A DNA stretch of 64,000 nucleotides, taken from positions 2,232,001 through 2,296,000 of the forward strand of contig JAXBDG010000003.1 of NCBI GenBank assembly GCA_036320915.1. The letters are read 5' to 3'. Positions 11,737 to 21,591 of this stretch are shown here, in pieces. The stretch is from Linnemannia elongata (lineage: Eukaryota; Mortierellomycota; Mortierellomycetes; Mortierellales; Mortierellaceae). Under the pieces are notes generated by a model. That model saw only the letters and a list, made by a program, of their open reading frames with translations. It was not told where the DNA came from and made no database searches. Within the stretch, counting starts at the first letter, position 1; the number at the start of each line of letters is the position of its first letter. The position numbers were made by a program, and so were the translations under genes.

Positions 11737-13596
11737 TTACTTCCCGCGTTTACACGTTCGAAATGGGGGAAGGGATATAACAACAGTTGAGTTGGTCTTG
11801 AGTGCCTCAGACAGCGCCTGAGCTCCATTGGATCCGATCGAATTGCGTTCCAAATGCAAAGTGGTCAGGGTCGAGTTGGTCTTGAGTACCTCAGACAGCG
11901 CAACAGCTCCATTGGATCCGATCCAGTTGTGTTCCAGGTGCAAGGAGTTCAGAGTCAAGTTGGTCTTGAGTGCCTCAGACAGAGCCTCAGCTCCATTGTC
12001 TCCGATCGAGTTGTAGCCCAAGTCCAAAGTGATCAGGGTCAAGTTGGTCTGGAGTGCCTCAGACAGAGCCTCAGCTCCATTGGATCCGATCGAGTTGTAG
12101 CTCAAGTTCAAAGTGATCAGAGTTGAATTGATCTTGAGTGCCTCAAACAGAGCCTCGGCTCCATTGTCTCCAATCGAGTTGCTTTTCAGGTGCAAAGCGG
12201 TCAGAGTTGAGTTAGTCTTGAGTGCCTCAAACAGCGCCTCAGCTCCATTGTCTCCGATCGAGTTGTAGCCCAAGTTCAAAGTGGTCAGCGTCGAGTTGGT
12301 CTTGAGTGCCTCAGACAGCGCAACAGCTCCATTATCTCCGACCGAGTTGTAGCTCAAGTTCAAAGTGATCAAAGTTGAGTTGATCTTGAGTGCCTCAGAC
12401 AGAGCATCAGCTCCATTGGATTCGATCGAGTTGCGTTGCAGGTGCAAAGCGGTCAGAGTTGAGTTGGTCTTGAGTGCCTCAGACAGCGCAACAGCTCCAT
12501 TGTCTCCGATCGAGTTGTAGCCCAAGTCCAAAGTGATCAGGGTCAAGTTGGTCTGGAGTGCCTCAGACATAGCCTCAGCTCCATTGGATCCGATTGAGTT
12601 GCTTTCCAGGTGCAAAGCGGTCAGAATTGAGTTGGTCTTGAGTGCCTCAGACAGCGCCTCAGCTCCATTGTCTCCGATCGAGTTGTAGCCCAAGTTCAAA
12701 GTGGTCAGGGTCGAGTTGATCTTGATTGCCTCGGCCAGTACCTGACGTTCAACGGATCCGATCCAGGTACCCTGCAAGTTCAAAGTAGTCAGGGTCGAGT
12801 TGGCCTTGAGTACCTTTAACAGCGCCTGAGCTCTGTAGGGTCCGATAAAGTTGTCTTCCAGGTGCAAAGTGGTCAGAGTCGAGTTTGTCTTGAGTGCCTC
12901 AGACAGCGCCTGAATTCCGTTGTCTCCGATCGGGTTGCGTCCCAAGTACAGAGTGGTCAGAGTCGAGTTCGTCTTGAGTGCCTCAGACAGCGCTTGAGTT
13001 CCGTTGTTTCCGATCGAAGTGTTGCTCAAGCTCAAAGTAGTAAGAGTCGAGTTGGTCTTGAGTGCCTCAGACAGCGCAACAGATCCACTAACTCCGATCG
13101 AGTTGGTGTCCAAGCGCAAAGTGGTCAGAGTTGAGTTGGTCTTGAGTGCCTCAGACAGCGCCTCAGTTGCGTTGGATCCGATGAAGTTGTTGCTCAAGTC
13201 CAAAGTGGTCAGAGTCAAGTTGATCTTGAGTGCTTCAGACAAGGCCTCAGTTGCGTTGGATCCGATGAAGTTGTTACTCAAGTCCAAAGTGGTCAGAGCC
13301 GAGTTGGCCATAATGCCAGAAATTATTTTGTCTCGTTCAGATTTCGATGATAGTTTTTCATAGGCAGAGCTGTGAATCTTTAGGCGTTTTATAAGGCGCT
13401 TGTTTCTCTCGATAGATTCCATGCTGGGGCCATGTTTCGAAAACACAACAGAGTTGTAGAGCGGCGGAATAAATGAGTCGTTCCAATCCTGACTCACACG
13501 CACACAGGACGCAAGATCCTTGGGGCTAAGGCTGTTGGCAATTACCGAGCGAATTTCTGGTAAATCAAGGACATGTATCCGGAGCATCTTAGTCAT
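11737..13596 (-). CDS. F-box-like protein with 18 ribonuclease-inhibitor-type LRRs
   Basis: An ATG at 13596 gives 619 aa and a start close to the F-box-like segment (VLDLPEIRSVIANSLSPKDLASCVRVSQDWN). An in-frame ATG at 13791 would add 65 residues, but they are encoded by pyrimidine-rich leader-like DNA. A GT-AG pair at 13826/13675 could be a 5' UTR intron that removes that ATG. Eighteen consecutive 28-residue repeats follow (LTTLxLxxNxIGxNGAxALSEALKTNST), filling 13296-11785, then a 15-residue basic tail. The repeat type matches the RI/NLRC3 LRR class, which forms a horseshoe. There is no NACHT or NB-ARC domain. By family logic it could be an SCF-ubiquitin-ligase substrate adaptor, but the F-box is short and divergent and the target is unknown. 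Confidence 0.82.
   Translation of the reverse strand: MTKMLRIHVLDLPEIRSVIANSLSPKDLASCVRVSQDWNDSFIPPLYNSVVFSKHGPSMESIERNKRLIKRLKIHSSAYEKLSSKSERDKIISGIMANSALTTLDLSNNFIGSNATEALSEALKINLTLTTLDLSNNFIGSNATEALSEALKTNSTLTTLRLDTNSIGVSGSVALSEALKTNSTLTTLSLSNTSIGNNGTQALSEALKTNSTLTTLYLGRNPIGDNGIQALSEALKTNSTLTTLHLEDNFIGPYRAQALLKVLKANSTLTTLNLQGTWIGSVERQVLAEAIKINSTLTTLNLGYNSIGDNGAEALSEALKTNSILTALHLESNSIGSNGAEAMSEALQTNLTLITLDLGYNSIGDNGAVALSEALKTNSTLTALHLQRNSIESNGADALSEALKINSTLITLNLSYNSVGDNGAVALSEALKTNSTLTTLNLGYNSIGDNGAEALFEALKTNSTLTALHLKSNSIGDNGAEALFEALKINSTLITLNLSYNSIGSNGAEALSEALQTNLTLITLDLGYNSIGDNGAEALSEALKTNLTLNSLHLEHNWIGSNGAVALSEVLKTNSTLTTLHLERNSIGSNGAQALSEALKTNSTVVISLPPFRTCKRGK
11785..13296 (-). repeat. 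Coding 84-bp tandem repeats, 18 units
   Basis: Each 84-bp unit encodes one 28-residue LRR. Units are very similar at the DNA level (recurring cores such as agtgcctcagacagcgcctc and ttgtctccgatcgagttg), indicating recent unequal crossing-over or gene conversion. The central units mix two flavours (GYNSIGDNGA and HLxxNSIGSNGA), suggesting multi-repeat blocks were copied. Confidence 0.9.
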
Positions 13597-13880
13597 AAAG
13601 ATGGAGAGCGTGACAAGTGTGGCGGGGATGATGAAAAGGGTGGTGATGATGGGGTTACAAGAAGCTGCGATAGCGTGGGAGGAATGAGGAAAACAAAGAG
13701 ATAAGGAAGAAGGAATGAAATAAAGAAGATGAGCAAGTTGGTAGTGATGAATAAAGATATGAAAGGTGATAGGATCTAATTTGAGTAGCAACAGAGCACA
13801 AGGGAGGAAGAGAGAGTCAAACGTACAAGGAAAAGGATAAAAAGCTAGAGAATGATCCTATGTGCTTAAGAAGAGAGGGG

Positions 13881-13888
13881 TATTTATA
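13881..13888 (-). promoter_or_regulatory. TATA box of the F-box/LRR gene
   Basis: TATAAATA on the minus strand, upstream of the pyrimidine-rich leader of the LRR gene. It would place transcription start near 13850, so the 13596 ATG would have a leader of about 250 nt, or about 100 nt if the proposed UTR intron is real. Confidence 0.5.
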
Positions 13889-14029
13889 CTAGCATACATA
13901 AGGGTCGGAGGCGCGGTGGTTAAGGCGTAGTAAAGGGAGCGAAGTAGAAGAACATTCTATAATGCTGTAATACTGATCCTATTGTGTCAATTGCTCTCAA
14001 GTGAGCAAGTATGACACAGGTCTTGCAAT

Positions 14030-14814
14030 TTGTACGATTTGGCCTCTTCGGTGAAGGTCCCTTCCTTTCCAGACCGGGATACCGCACCTCAGCGATAGGC
14101 GCCATCCTGACGTAACATCCCAAGCTGACAACAACCTCGATGCCGACTCTGTCATCCCGCTTTACTGGCCAGGTAGTCGGCGCTATTATTCAAGAGTACT
14201 GCCCCGGTATCCGATGGGCTCTGGTCTGGGACGCTCGGTTCTACAATGGAAAGTGTGTCCTCAATGTGCTCGAATCTATCCCATACCCACAACTTGAGAT
14301 GCTGATCGAGGATTCCAAGTACACCGAGTTGGAACCCAACCGTATGGATGCCATTCTCCAGAACCACATCCCCACCTGGCATTTGGTCAAGTTTTCGGTT
14401 TCTGATAGATCTCGGGACCCCCATCCAGTTCATGCTGACGAGATGCCCCCTGTTCGAGGAACTCGACTTGCGATCCAAAGTGCCTGAAGACGCATTTGAA
14501 ATGCTGAACGATATTGCTGTTACGGAGTGGTCCGTCGCAAGCTGCGGTTCTTGAGGCCGGCCATCGAACAAGCTGTCGAGAGCCATCGCTCTGAAGACAT
14601 GGTAACAGTGATGCAGGAGCAAGAAACTCATTTCCGAGGCTTGGCTCGACAGATCGGAACTCTTCGTCGTCTCAAGCCTTTCATCCTGGCGAGCGTGACC
14701 GTCGACGCATACAGAAACACCACTCTCGATGAGTTTGGATTCCCCGGTTTGTTCATCTTACAAGATCCTGTCACCGGACGCAAGGGCCACCTCTCATATC
14801 TGTCCAGCCTTTAA
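14030..14814 (+). pseudogene. F-box/LRR protein relic (C-terminal LRR part)
   Basis: Pieces in different frames join into text typical of large fungal F-box/LRR proteins: CPLFEELDLRSKVPEDAFEM and DIAVTEWSV up to about 14535, then RKLRFLRPAIEQAVESH and HFRGLARQIGTLRRLK in another frame to 14814. The 5' portion (about 14140-14400) is open and plausible but weakly matching. At least one frame change near 14530, and no F-box-encoding start, mark it as a relic. Attribution to this family rests on pattern recognition only. Confidence 0.5.
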
Positions 14815-15121
14815 GAACTGATGGGTGTGCGCGGGAATTTGAGACGACGGATATTGAAGAAATGCGGGGGCTCTCAGACAGGCAGAGGTCGAGTTCATTT
14901 CCGAGCACTGGATAGCGATGAAAAACAACCACGCCTGTGAGGTAGTTCCGCGGGCGCTGAGAGAGATGACGGCCAAAATGACGCTCCTTGTGCTCTTGAA
15001 GTGACTGAATGAGCAGCGGTCGTTGATGAACTTGAAGTTTGCGGCGGGTTATAAGCGGTATGTTGTAGAGGACGTAGCTGAGAATGTCTATGAAGGGAAG
15101 TGGAGAGTCTTGCGTGAGCAA
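14815..15121 (-). pseudogene. Possible degraded F-box-type N-terminal fragment
   Basis: A minus-strand open stretch includes LPFIDILSYVLYNIPLITRRKL, which resembles the start of an F-box (LPEIL-type) protein, preceded upstream by C/T-rich sequence. It has no LRR continuation and converges on the plus-strand relic. Weak call. Confidence 0.25.
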
Positions 15122-16046
15122 GGCGAAGATGACAAAAAAGTAACGCGGAAAAAAACTTGCATATCAAGTTAAGTGAATATGACAAGGGGGAGGGGGTCCA
15201 CCTCCAGCTGCTGTTATGCCATGTGCCTGTTTTTTCCTTCAACTCTTACTCTCATCGAATCAAGCGTTCATAACATTTTTTTGCTCCTCTTTTCCCACCC
15301 CCAGCCCAAGCACCACAAATGGGGTGCACTCGCTCAAATGCAATACGTATTGCTCTCAATTATACTTTTTTTTTCTTTCTTTTTTACCCTCCATAACTCT
15401 CCTCAGCCCAGCTTGGACCTGCTGCCCGATCGCATCACTTCTCTACACAACCCCATAAGCAAACCATGCGGCCAATAAAAATTCATCTTTCTCCTCCATC
15501 CCTCCCACTTGTGCCCGAATCTCTCATCCGATTTGTTCCCATTGACTATGCAATGAGCATAACGGTTATTTTTCTATTTCTTTTCATTTCCTTCTTTGTT
15601 TTTTTTAAAAAAATAAGCAAACAACAATGCAAGCACACGCGGACAATTAAACTATTTAGGTTTCTCGCATTCACAAAGGTGGGGCTTATCGCCCAATGCT
15701 TCACTGTGTCTAGAAGAGCTATGATACTTTGAAGTGTGTCGAGATACTTTATTTTTCTGGTTGTAAGATCGATACACATGTTCATCTTCTTTCTCCTCAT
15801 TTCTTTTCTTTCACTCTCCTTGTTTCTCAACCTGTTGTACAATTGCCTCCAGCAGCGACCTTCTTCACTCAACGTAACACACAAACACACACACCGGCAT
15901 ACCCCTCACCCTCTCCTCGGTATCATCTCAGATAATTCTCCTACTCCAGATCACTCAGTTGCCGTCTTTACATCTCCTTCTAAAAAGTCGAAGTCTGCCT
16001 CGCACACTTCCTCATTCCCCCGCTCAACAACAACAACAATAAAATA
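15122..16046 (+). other. Intergenic and pyrimidine-rich leader of mucin-like gene 1
   Basis: Long C/T-rich stretches (about 15230-15450 and 15780-16040) lead up to the ATG at 16047. No other gene recognised. Confidence 0.45.
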
Positions 16047-17279
16047 ATGAACTGGCAACCCCCCACAATAACAAACGCTTTACGACGCAGCATATCAGGC
16101 GAGCTAGCACGCCGCCGTATCATCTCCAACACACCACCGCTTGATTTAGATCCTACCACCACCACAAACCCAACAGTCAACCCAACAGCTACAGACTCCC
16201 CAAGCTCCTCAGGTGGCGGTGATACTACTACTTCCTCCAAGGATATCGGACCCAAACCCACACCCAACACTGGCACGTCGACCACGACTACGACTGGCTC
16301 TGGAGGCAGGCTGACAAACTCTTCAGGCGCAACACCGTTACTGCCAGCCACCAGCCCCTTCACATCTGGTGGCGTTTGGTCAAGTACCTCGGTACAAGCC
16401 ACAGCACCCTCAGGCTCGGTAGGATCCACGCTTCCTGGTTCGCCCGGCTCTAGAACAGATCCTTCAGGTTGGGACTTTGCAGCACCTGTGACGGTGATCA
16501 TTGGGTCGATCGTTGGGAGCTTTATGATCGTCGTAGTCATACTCATGTTTGGGTTTGTACTCTATAAACGGAGACAGCATCAAAAGGGTGATGAAGAGAA
16601 GCCAACTAGTGAGAATGGAGAGGAAGCGTATGAGGTGAAGGGCAGCCCACCCAGCAGTCCTCGACTTGAGCCCCATGGAGTTCAACAATCCAAGAACCCG
16701 CAGTTGGTACCGATCGGAATGGAGCACCTCATGAGCCAGACCATCACACTCACAGGGGACGGCGAGGAGGACCAAAAATGGTATATGACCACGGGTGATA
16801 GCAGCGGACAGAGAAGCCCTCAAGACCACGAACGAAGAGACCAACTGGACCGTGTTGTAAAACTGCACAGAGAGCAACTTCAACAGCTCCATGACTTGCT
16901 ACGGCTACACCAGTCGGACAACCCACGTCCCTTCTCAGCGCCACATACCTTGACAGATGATGGCGAGGGGAAAGAAGAAGGTCGCCCCCTCTGGCAGATC
17001 AGGCCTTCTTCTCTGTACAATCGACGTGGGCACCCTCAAGGTGATGGCGATACTGTAACACCGCCTCCTGAGTCAAGATCAACGTCGCGTACAGGAACAA
17101 GATCCGAGTCATCATTGTCGATGACGGTGACCGCCACTGACTCAGAGGTCGAGTACGATTACGAGGGCAAAATCCAGGTCCTGGATGGAGAGGTCCCGAC
17201 AGATCTGATGCGCTTGTTCGCAGAGATCAATGCGCGTTATGACCTTCAGATCCAGCGCATCCACAAAGAACTAAAGTAA
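16047..17279 (+). CDS. Mucin-like single-pass membrane protein with PQDH tail (mucin-like 1), 410 aa
   Basis: Single exon, no obvious N-terminal signal peptide. Residues 35-140 are Ser/Thr/Pro/Gly-rich and probably heavily O-glycosylated. A membrane span lies at about 146-173 (VIIGSIVGSFMIVVVILMFGFVLY), followed by KRRQ. The tail carries NPQLVP (217-222), RSPQDH (256-261) leading into a predicted coiled coil (RRDQLDRVVKLHREQLQQL), SAPH (297-300) and a C-terminal LMRLFAEINARYDLQIQRI segment. The same motif series recurs in the genes at 26823 and 29490, and NPQL/PQDH recur in kelch-TM tails of this window. Topology (N-out) is inferred from the basic stop-transfer residues. Function unknown; a surface sensor or wall-stress-mucin analogue is plausible. 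Confidence 0.8.
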   Translation: MNWQPPTITNALRRSISGELARRRIISNTPPLDLDPTTTTNPTVNPTATDSPSSSGGGDTTTSSKDIGPKPTPNTGTSTTTTTGSGGRLTNSSGATPLLPATSPFTSGGVWSSTSVQATAPSGSVGSTLPGSPGSRTDPSGWDFAAPVTVIIGSIVGSFMIVVVILMFGFVLYKRRQHQKGDEEKPTSENGEEAYEVKGSPPSSPRLEPHGVQQSKNPQLVPIGMEHLMSQTITLTGDGEEDQKWYMTTGDSSGQRSPQDHERRDQLDRVVKLHREQLQQLHDLLRLHQSDNPRPFSAPHTLTDDGEGKEEGRPLWQIRPSSLYNRRGHPQGDGDTVTPPPESRSTSRTGTRSESSLSMTVTATDSEVEYDYEGKIQVLDGEVPTDLMRLFAEINARYDLQIQRIHKELK

Positions 17280-19769
17280 TGGACGAGAAGCGAGCAGATG
17301 AGAGAGCGCGACGGAATTGGTCAACACATTTTTACTCAAAATATCAAACAAACAAACAGCATACCCCCAATCCGATTAGAATCTTTTTCCACTCTGTATA
17401 TATCCATAGACATAGACATCACAACCAATGCAATGAAGTAAGACCGATGCACCACTCAGTTCTTTTTTTCTAACTCGAGGCAGTAATTCCGTTCACTCCA
17501 AGGACGCCAACAAACCTATCTGTTATTACAGAAACTGGTTGAACCTTCCTCTCAATTTTAGACGATGTCGTACCTCCTGCTGTTGAAAAAAAAATCGTAC
17601 TCCTCCTACCACGTTTTACCCCAGGTTACCAGGTGTCATGATTAGCCTCAGGTTACCAGATTCACGCAGGATTTGCATGTTTCTTGTTTTGTTGAACGCG
17701 CCTCGGATTTGTTCTGAATTGGAGTGGCTTAGCTTCTAGTGGCCATTTGGCTATTTTACGCGCCTGCCTGGAAAGTCATCTTCGTTTCACGATACGAGCA
17801 GGTCTTGAGAGTAACCATTATCGCGATATTAAGAAAGGAGACACACATATATATACATCCTTTTCTCGTCTGCCGCTACCCGAATTATGCTCGTCGATCC
17901 TGATGCCACATCCTTAAATACAGGTGTTACAGGGGGGAACTCCTCTTCCCCTTCTCCCTCTTCCTCGACTGGTAACCCTGCCACGCCCGGCACTGACGCC
18001 AACAACTCGGCCAACCTTGGTCAACTCCACCATATTTTGATCGCCACGTGACTTCCGCCATCAATAGGGCTCTAGTCACCATCCTGACAATGCTCAGTTC
18101 TAGGTGTTCCTTTCTGATTGCACTCCAATCCTTCCGTCTCCTTGGCCAAGGCCGGTACTTTGTAACGAACTACTTGCCTAGAGCCATTCTGGCAAAGTCT
18201 TAGCCCTTTTCCCCTCATTTCCCTTTTTTCCTCATAGGCCAATTGCCATTCGTATTACCATTTGCCTTTCTCCATTATGATTCCTCATTCAACTGTCCAG
18301 ACCGTCCCATCTTCTTGTTCATCCAATCCATAGTATAAATGAGGCCCCCTGCTCTCTTGTTACTCAGTCTGTAACAACTTATTGCTTCTCCTGTACCTTG
18401 CACAATCGTCCCTGCTTACATTTCTTCCCTCTCTCATTCTTTCATACAATAAAAACATAACATACACTACATTCATTCTCCCAAGCCTTGCCTGCTCATA
18501 GCAGTATCAGCCATGGTTTGGGTAGATAACCTCTACCTTAGTTCTTTGCGGGAAAGACTGATTAAAACTATTAGCAGTTGTACTAGGACGAAAACGCCTC
18601 TCTTATGGACAGTGATAAGTCATACAATCGGGCAGTCGTAACTGAAGTGATTTTCTACCAATCGGCATTTGATTTTGATGAGGGGGAGGGATTTAATTAC
18701 GAATGTATGCAGACATTCAAAAAAAGAAAAAAAAGTTAACGGCAAGCATGGACACTTATTTTTGCATAATGCAGCTTCTTGCATATTGCTATGCGGTGCA
18801 AATGCATAAAGCAACCTTCTCCCTCTTGGCCTACATGAGAATATCTAATCAGCAAACTTGAAGGAAGCTTAGCTCAGAGGCGTGAGAATCCTCACTTGAC
18901 GGGGGTTTTTGAAAGGCATCATCGCCTTTACTCAGGGCTAGAACAAAACGTCACCACTGTACCATTGCTGTTTGCATGATGTGTTCAAAACATCAACTGT
19001 ATCTCGATACATATTTTACTACCTGTTTCCATCAATTGAGGATGCTATTGGAATGTAATGGCATATGTTAGTTTGGGAGTGTGAGAAGGGACCAGGAAAA
19101 ATCTAAAGGATTAGGTCACGGTCAAGTCCTAGGCTGCTACTAGCTTGGCGCAATGTCGCTGGTATCCATGTTCTACAGTCTATGCTCTCTAGTGATCTGG
19201 AGCATTTCATGACATTTGGCAGTTAGACAACGCAGAGCGGTTCCCTTGTTGATGAGTGATAGGAACCGCATGCTCGAGGTTTACTCTTGTACATTCCAAA
19301 ACAAATCTTCTAGTCGCACTGGTCATGAATAGCTGCTCGTTTTTAGATGGACCCTCGCAAACACAAGCAAAAAATTATGGTGCCTAATATTGTACTATTC
19401 GAACATCTAAGCCGTAAGGTACCCCGGACAACGGGAGGTCCATTCTGTACTTCAGTGCTGCCAGAGCGAGTAGAGCAATGCAGGCTGGAAACGAATAGTC
19501 GAGGAGTTAGGGGGGTGAGAAAAAAGGTATCGTAGTACCCAGACCATGCTATGCTGCTATGCAGCAATAAGACAGCGACACATGCATATTGAAAAAAAGC
19601 CTTAGGCATCATTAGCCAAGCAATTTTAACACGATGTAGATGTAACGTCTCTTGGCATAGATATGACTAACATGTGCTGTACTTTTGATACCTGGTCACT
19701 ATAACATCTTGTTCAACACTATCACTCTCGTACCTCACCTTCTCTCTACCTCTCGTATTTACAAGCGCA
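17280..19769. other. Gene-poor interval
   Basis: No supported gene. A Ser/Pro/Asn-rich open stretch at about 17884-18051 (plus) looks like a fragment of a secreted low-complexity protein. A TATAAAT at 18334-18340 with a C/T-rich leader precedes an ATG at 18513 that opens only about 40 codons, so it may be an orphan promoter. Confidence 0.35.
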
Positions 19770-19776
19770 TATAAAA
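19770..19776 (+). promoter_or_regulatory. TATA box of the 193-aa gene
   Basis: TATAAAA about 30 nt upstream of a likely start site near 19800, with a short leader and a 5' UTR intron before the ATG. Confidence 0.65.
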
Positions 19777-19935
19777 GGAGTGAATGTTAGAGCACATATC
19801 CCCATTTTCCTCCAAGCATTCGCCAAACATAATTCAGTAAGAACCATGACTTTTTATTGCTTATGGGTCACGGTTCGATGCGATTGACATATTCCACTAA
19901 CATATTCTTTTTACCTTATTTTTCTGCATTAGAAA

Positions 19936-20517
19936 ATGTCGGATGATATTACAGCTGGTATCTACCTTGGCACACCGCCTGAGGATCCTAACGCTGACAT
20001 CCGCAAGATCTTTACAGAGCGAAAGAACCAGCAGGACGGTCTTGGCACAATTTTGTCGTTCTGTCAGAGAGAGGCTGGATTCACTGTCGGAAGCACGGAC
20101 ACCGAGGGTTTTAGGCAACAACTCCGAACGTTCGATCCCATTTTATGGACCCAAGACTCTTCCGTTATGATGCCGATGCAAGACAACAAGGATGCCGTGA
20201 TTAGAGCCATTCAGGCCTTTGCAGAGCGAGTGCCAGACAAGTCCCAGTTTCAGAAGTTTGCTTCGCAAATCAGAGACAACATCAACGCGAGCTTCGTTCA
20301 GTTTTGCATCCAGCAAGACGGCGACTACTTGGCTTTGTTCCTCACCAAGGCTACTGTCATGAGCAACTTCCAGAACATGATTGGTGTTTGCGCTTACGAT
20401 ATCTATGTTGTCAACCGCGGCCTGATGGCCAGCCGCGCGGATGAGTTGGTCACTAGACTCAAACTCAAGGATGGCCTTGGCGAGTGGGTAAAGAAAGTTA
20501 GTAGCCCTGGATATTGA
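19936..20517 (+). CDS. Unrecognised soluble protein, 193 aa
   Basis: Single coding exon. A 5' UTR intron is likely from 19837 (GTAAGA) to 19932 (CATTAG), ending three bases before the ATG. There is no signal peptide, membrane span or low complexity. The fold looks mixed alpha/beta: helical segments around residues 20-45 and 85-115 (IRAIQAFAERV, KFASQIRDNI), then hydrophobic strand-like segments (ASFVQFCIQ, DYLALFLTKA, IGVCAYDIYVV). I do not recognise the family. The size and late strand pattern loosely recall Cyt/volvatoxin-type cytolysins, but this is a hunch without motif support. The TATA box, UTR intron and even codon use suggest a functional gene. It converges with the gene at 21592. Confidence 0.8.
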   Translation: MSDDITAGIYLGTPPEDPNADIRKIFTERKNQQDGLGTILSFCQREAGFTVGSTDTEGFRQQLRTFDPILWTQDSSVMMPMQDNKDAVIRAIQAFAERVPDKSQFQKFASQIRDNINASFVQFCIQQDGDYLALFLTKATVMSNFQNMIGVCAYDIYVVNRGLMASRADELVTRLKLKDGLGEWVKKVSSPGY

Positions 20518-21591
20518 ACTTAGGTCATGCGCTGTACCTAGAGTCATTATAAACTCGCGATGAACAAGAGGGCTAGGAAGAATGAATATGATTTTTGTTT
20601 TGATTTTATTGTGTGGAAGGAAAGGGAAAGGGAAGAAGAGTATGCAGAGGAACGAGTGTGCAGGGTGGTTTGTTGCAAACCAATGAACGGGGAACAGAGG
20701 GCCCATTTTATACTAAAGGCAGGATGAACAAGAAGTTGGGGACGAGTCTGGACTGCTGAATGGGAAACCGACATGGAGAATTGCAAATTGCAAAAGGAAT
20801 GGCACAGGCAAATGGTCAATGAGATAAAAGGAAATAAGGAAAATATAGAGCAAAGACTGTTGCTGGAATGGTTCAGGCAAGTAGTTCGTTACGATTATTG
20901 GCCTGAACCGTCAGAAATAGGAGCGCAACCAGAGGGGAATACCTAGAACGAAGCCTCGTTAGGGTGGCGACAAGAGTCTATTTGGTGGCGGAGGTCACGT
21001 GGCTATCAACACCCAAGGCGCGTTCAATGAAACAGGAAACAAGCAAACCTCCTTCCTGTATTCGACACAATATTGTGTCGGGGGGGGGGTTTACACTGGT
21101 TTTCTCGACGACGGAATGCAACAATACGTCGAATGAGTTCGTTTGTTGTTTGAGGCATTATGATCATCGTCGTCAATTCTGTAATCATCCTTTTCCTTCC
21201 TCATCCCATTCCATTCTCTTGACCCCATCCTACTTCGCCCAATTCTCCAAGGAGTGTCTCTTCTACCAACAAGTTTGACGACGACGACGACGAAAGACCT
21301 TTCACTCTCACTCGCACAATAGCTGATACGAATAACAACGACAACAACAAAACCAAGGAGGGAGAAGAACAAAGAACAAAGAGCAACCATATCCTCCCCC
21401 TACCATTCGTTGAAGGACGGCAAAACTGCTTTCTCTATCGATACAATGCGGAAGGGATAACTAGCAACCTGTGGCGTTCACGACAGCTGGCAACCTGGGG
21501 CAAAAACGTGAGATGAAGAATTGTATATATATAAAGGAGAAATATAGATGCACAGGTGATGGAACTGTGGTCATAGCGAAGGGTTTATTGA
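20518..21591. other. Convergent intergenic region
   Basis: Lies between the 3' ends of two convergent genes. It contains simple-sequence bits such as a run of nine or more G at about 21080 and GACGAC repeats near 21278-21293. No gene recognised. Confidence 0.45.

Noticed and set aside
18864..18915. TAGCTCAG-containing tRNA-like sequence
   Set aside because: The cloverleaf does not close: anticodon stem and T-arm are missing.
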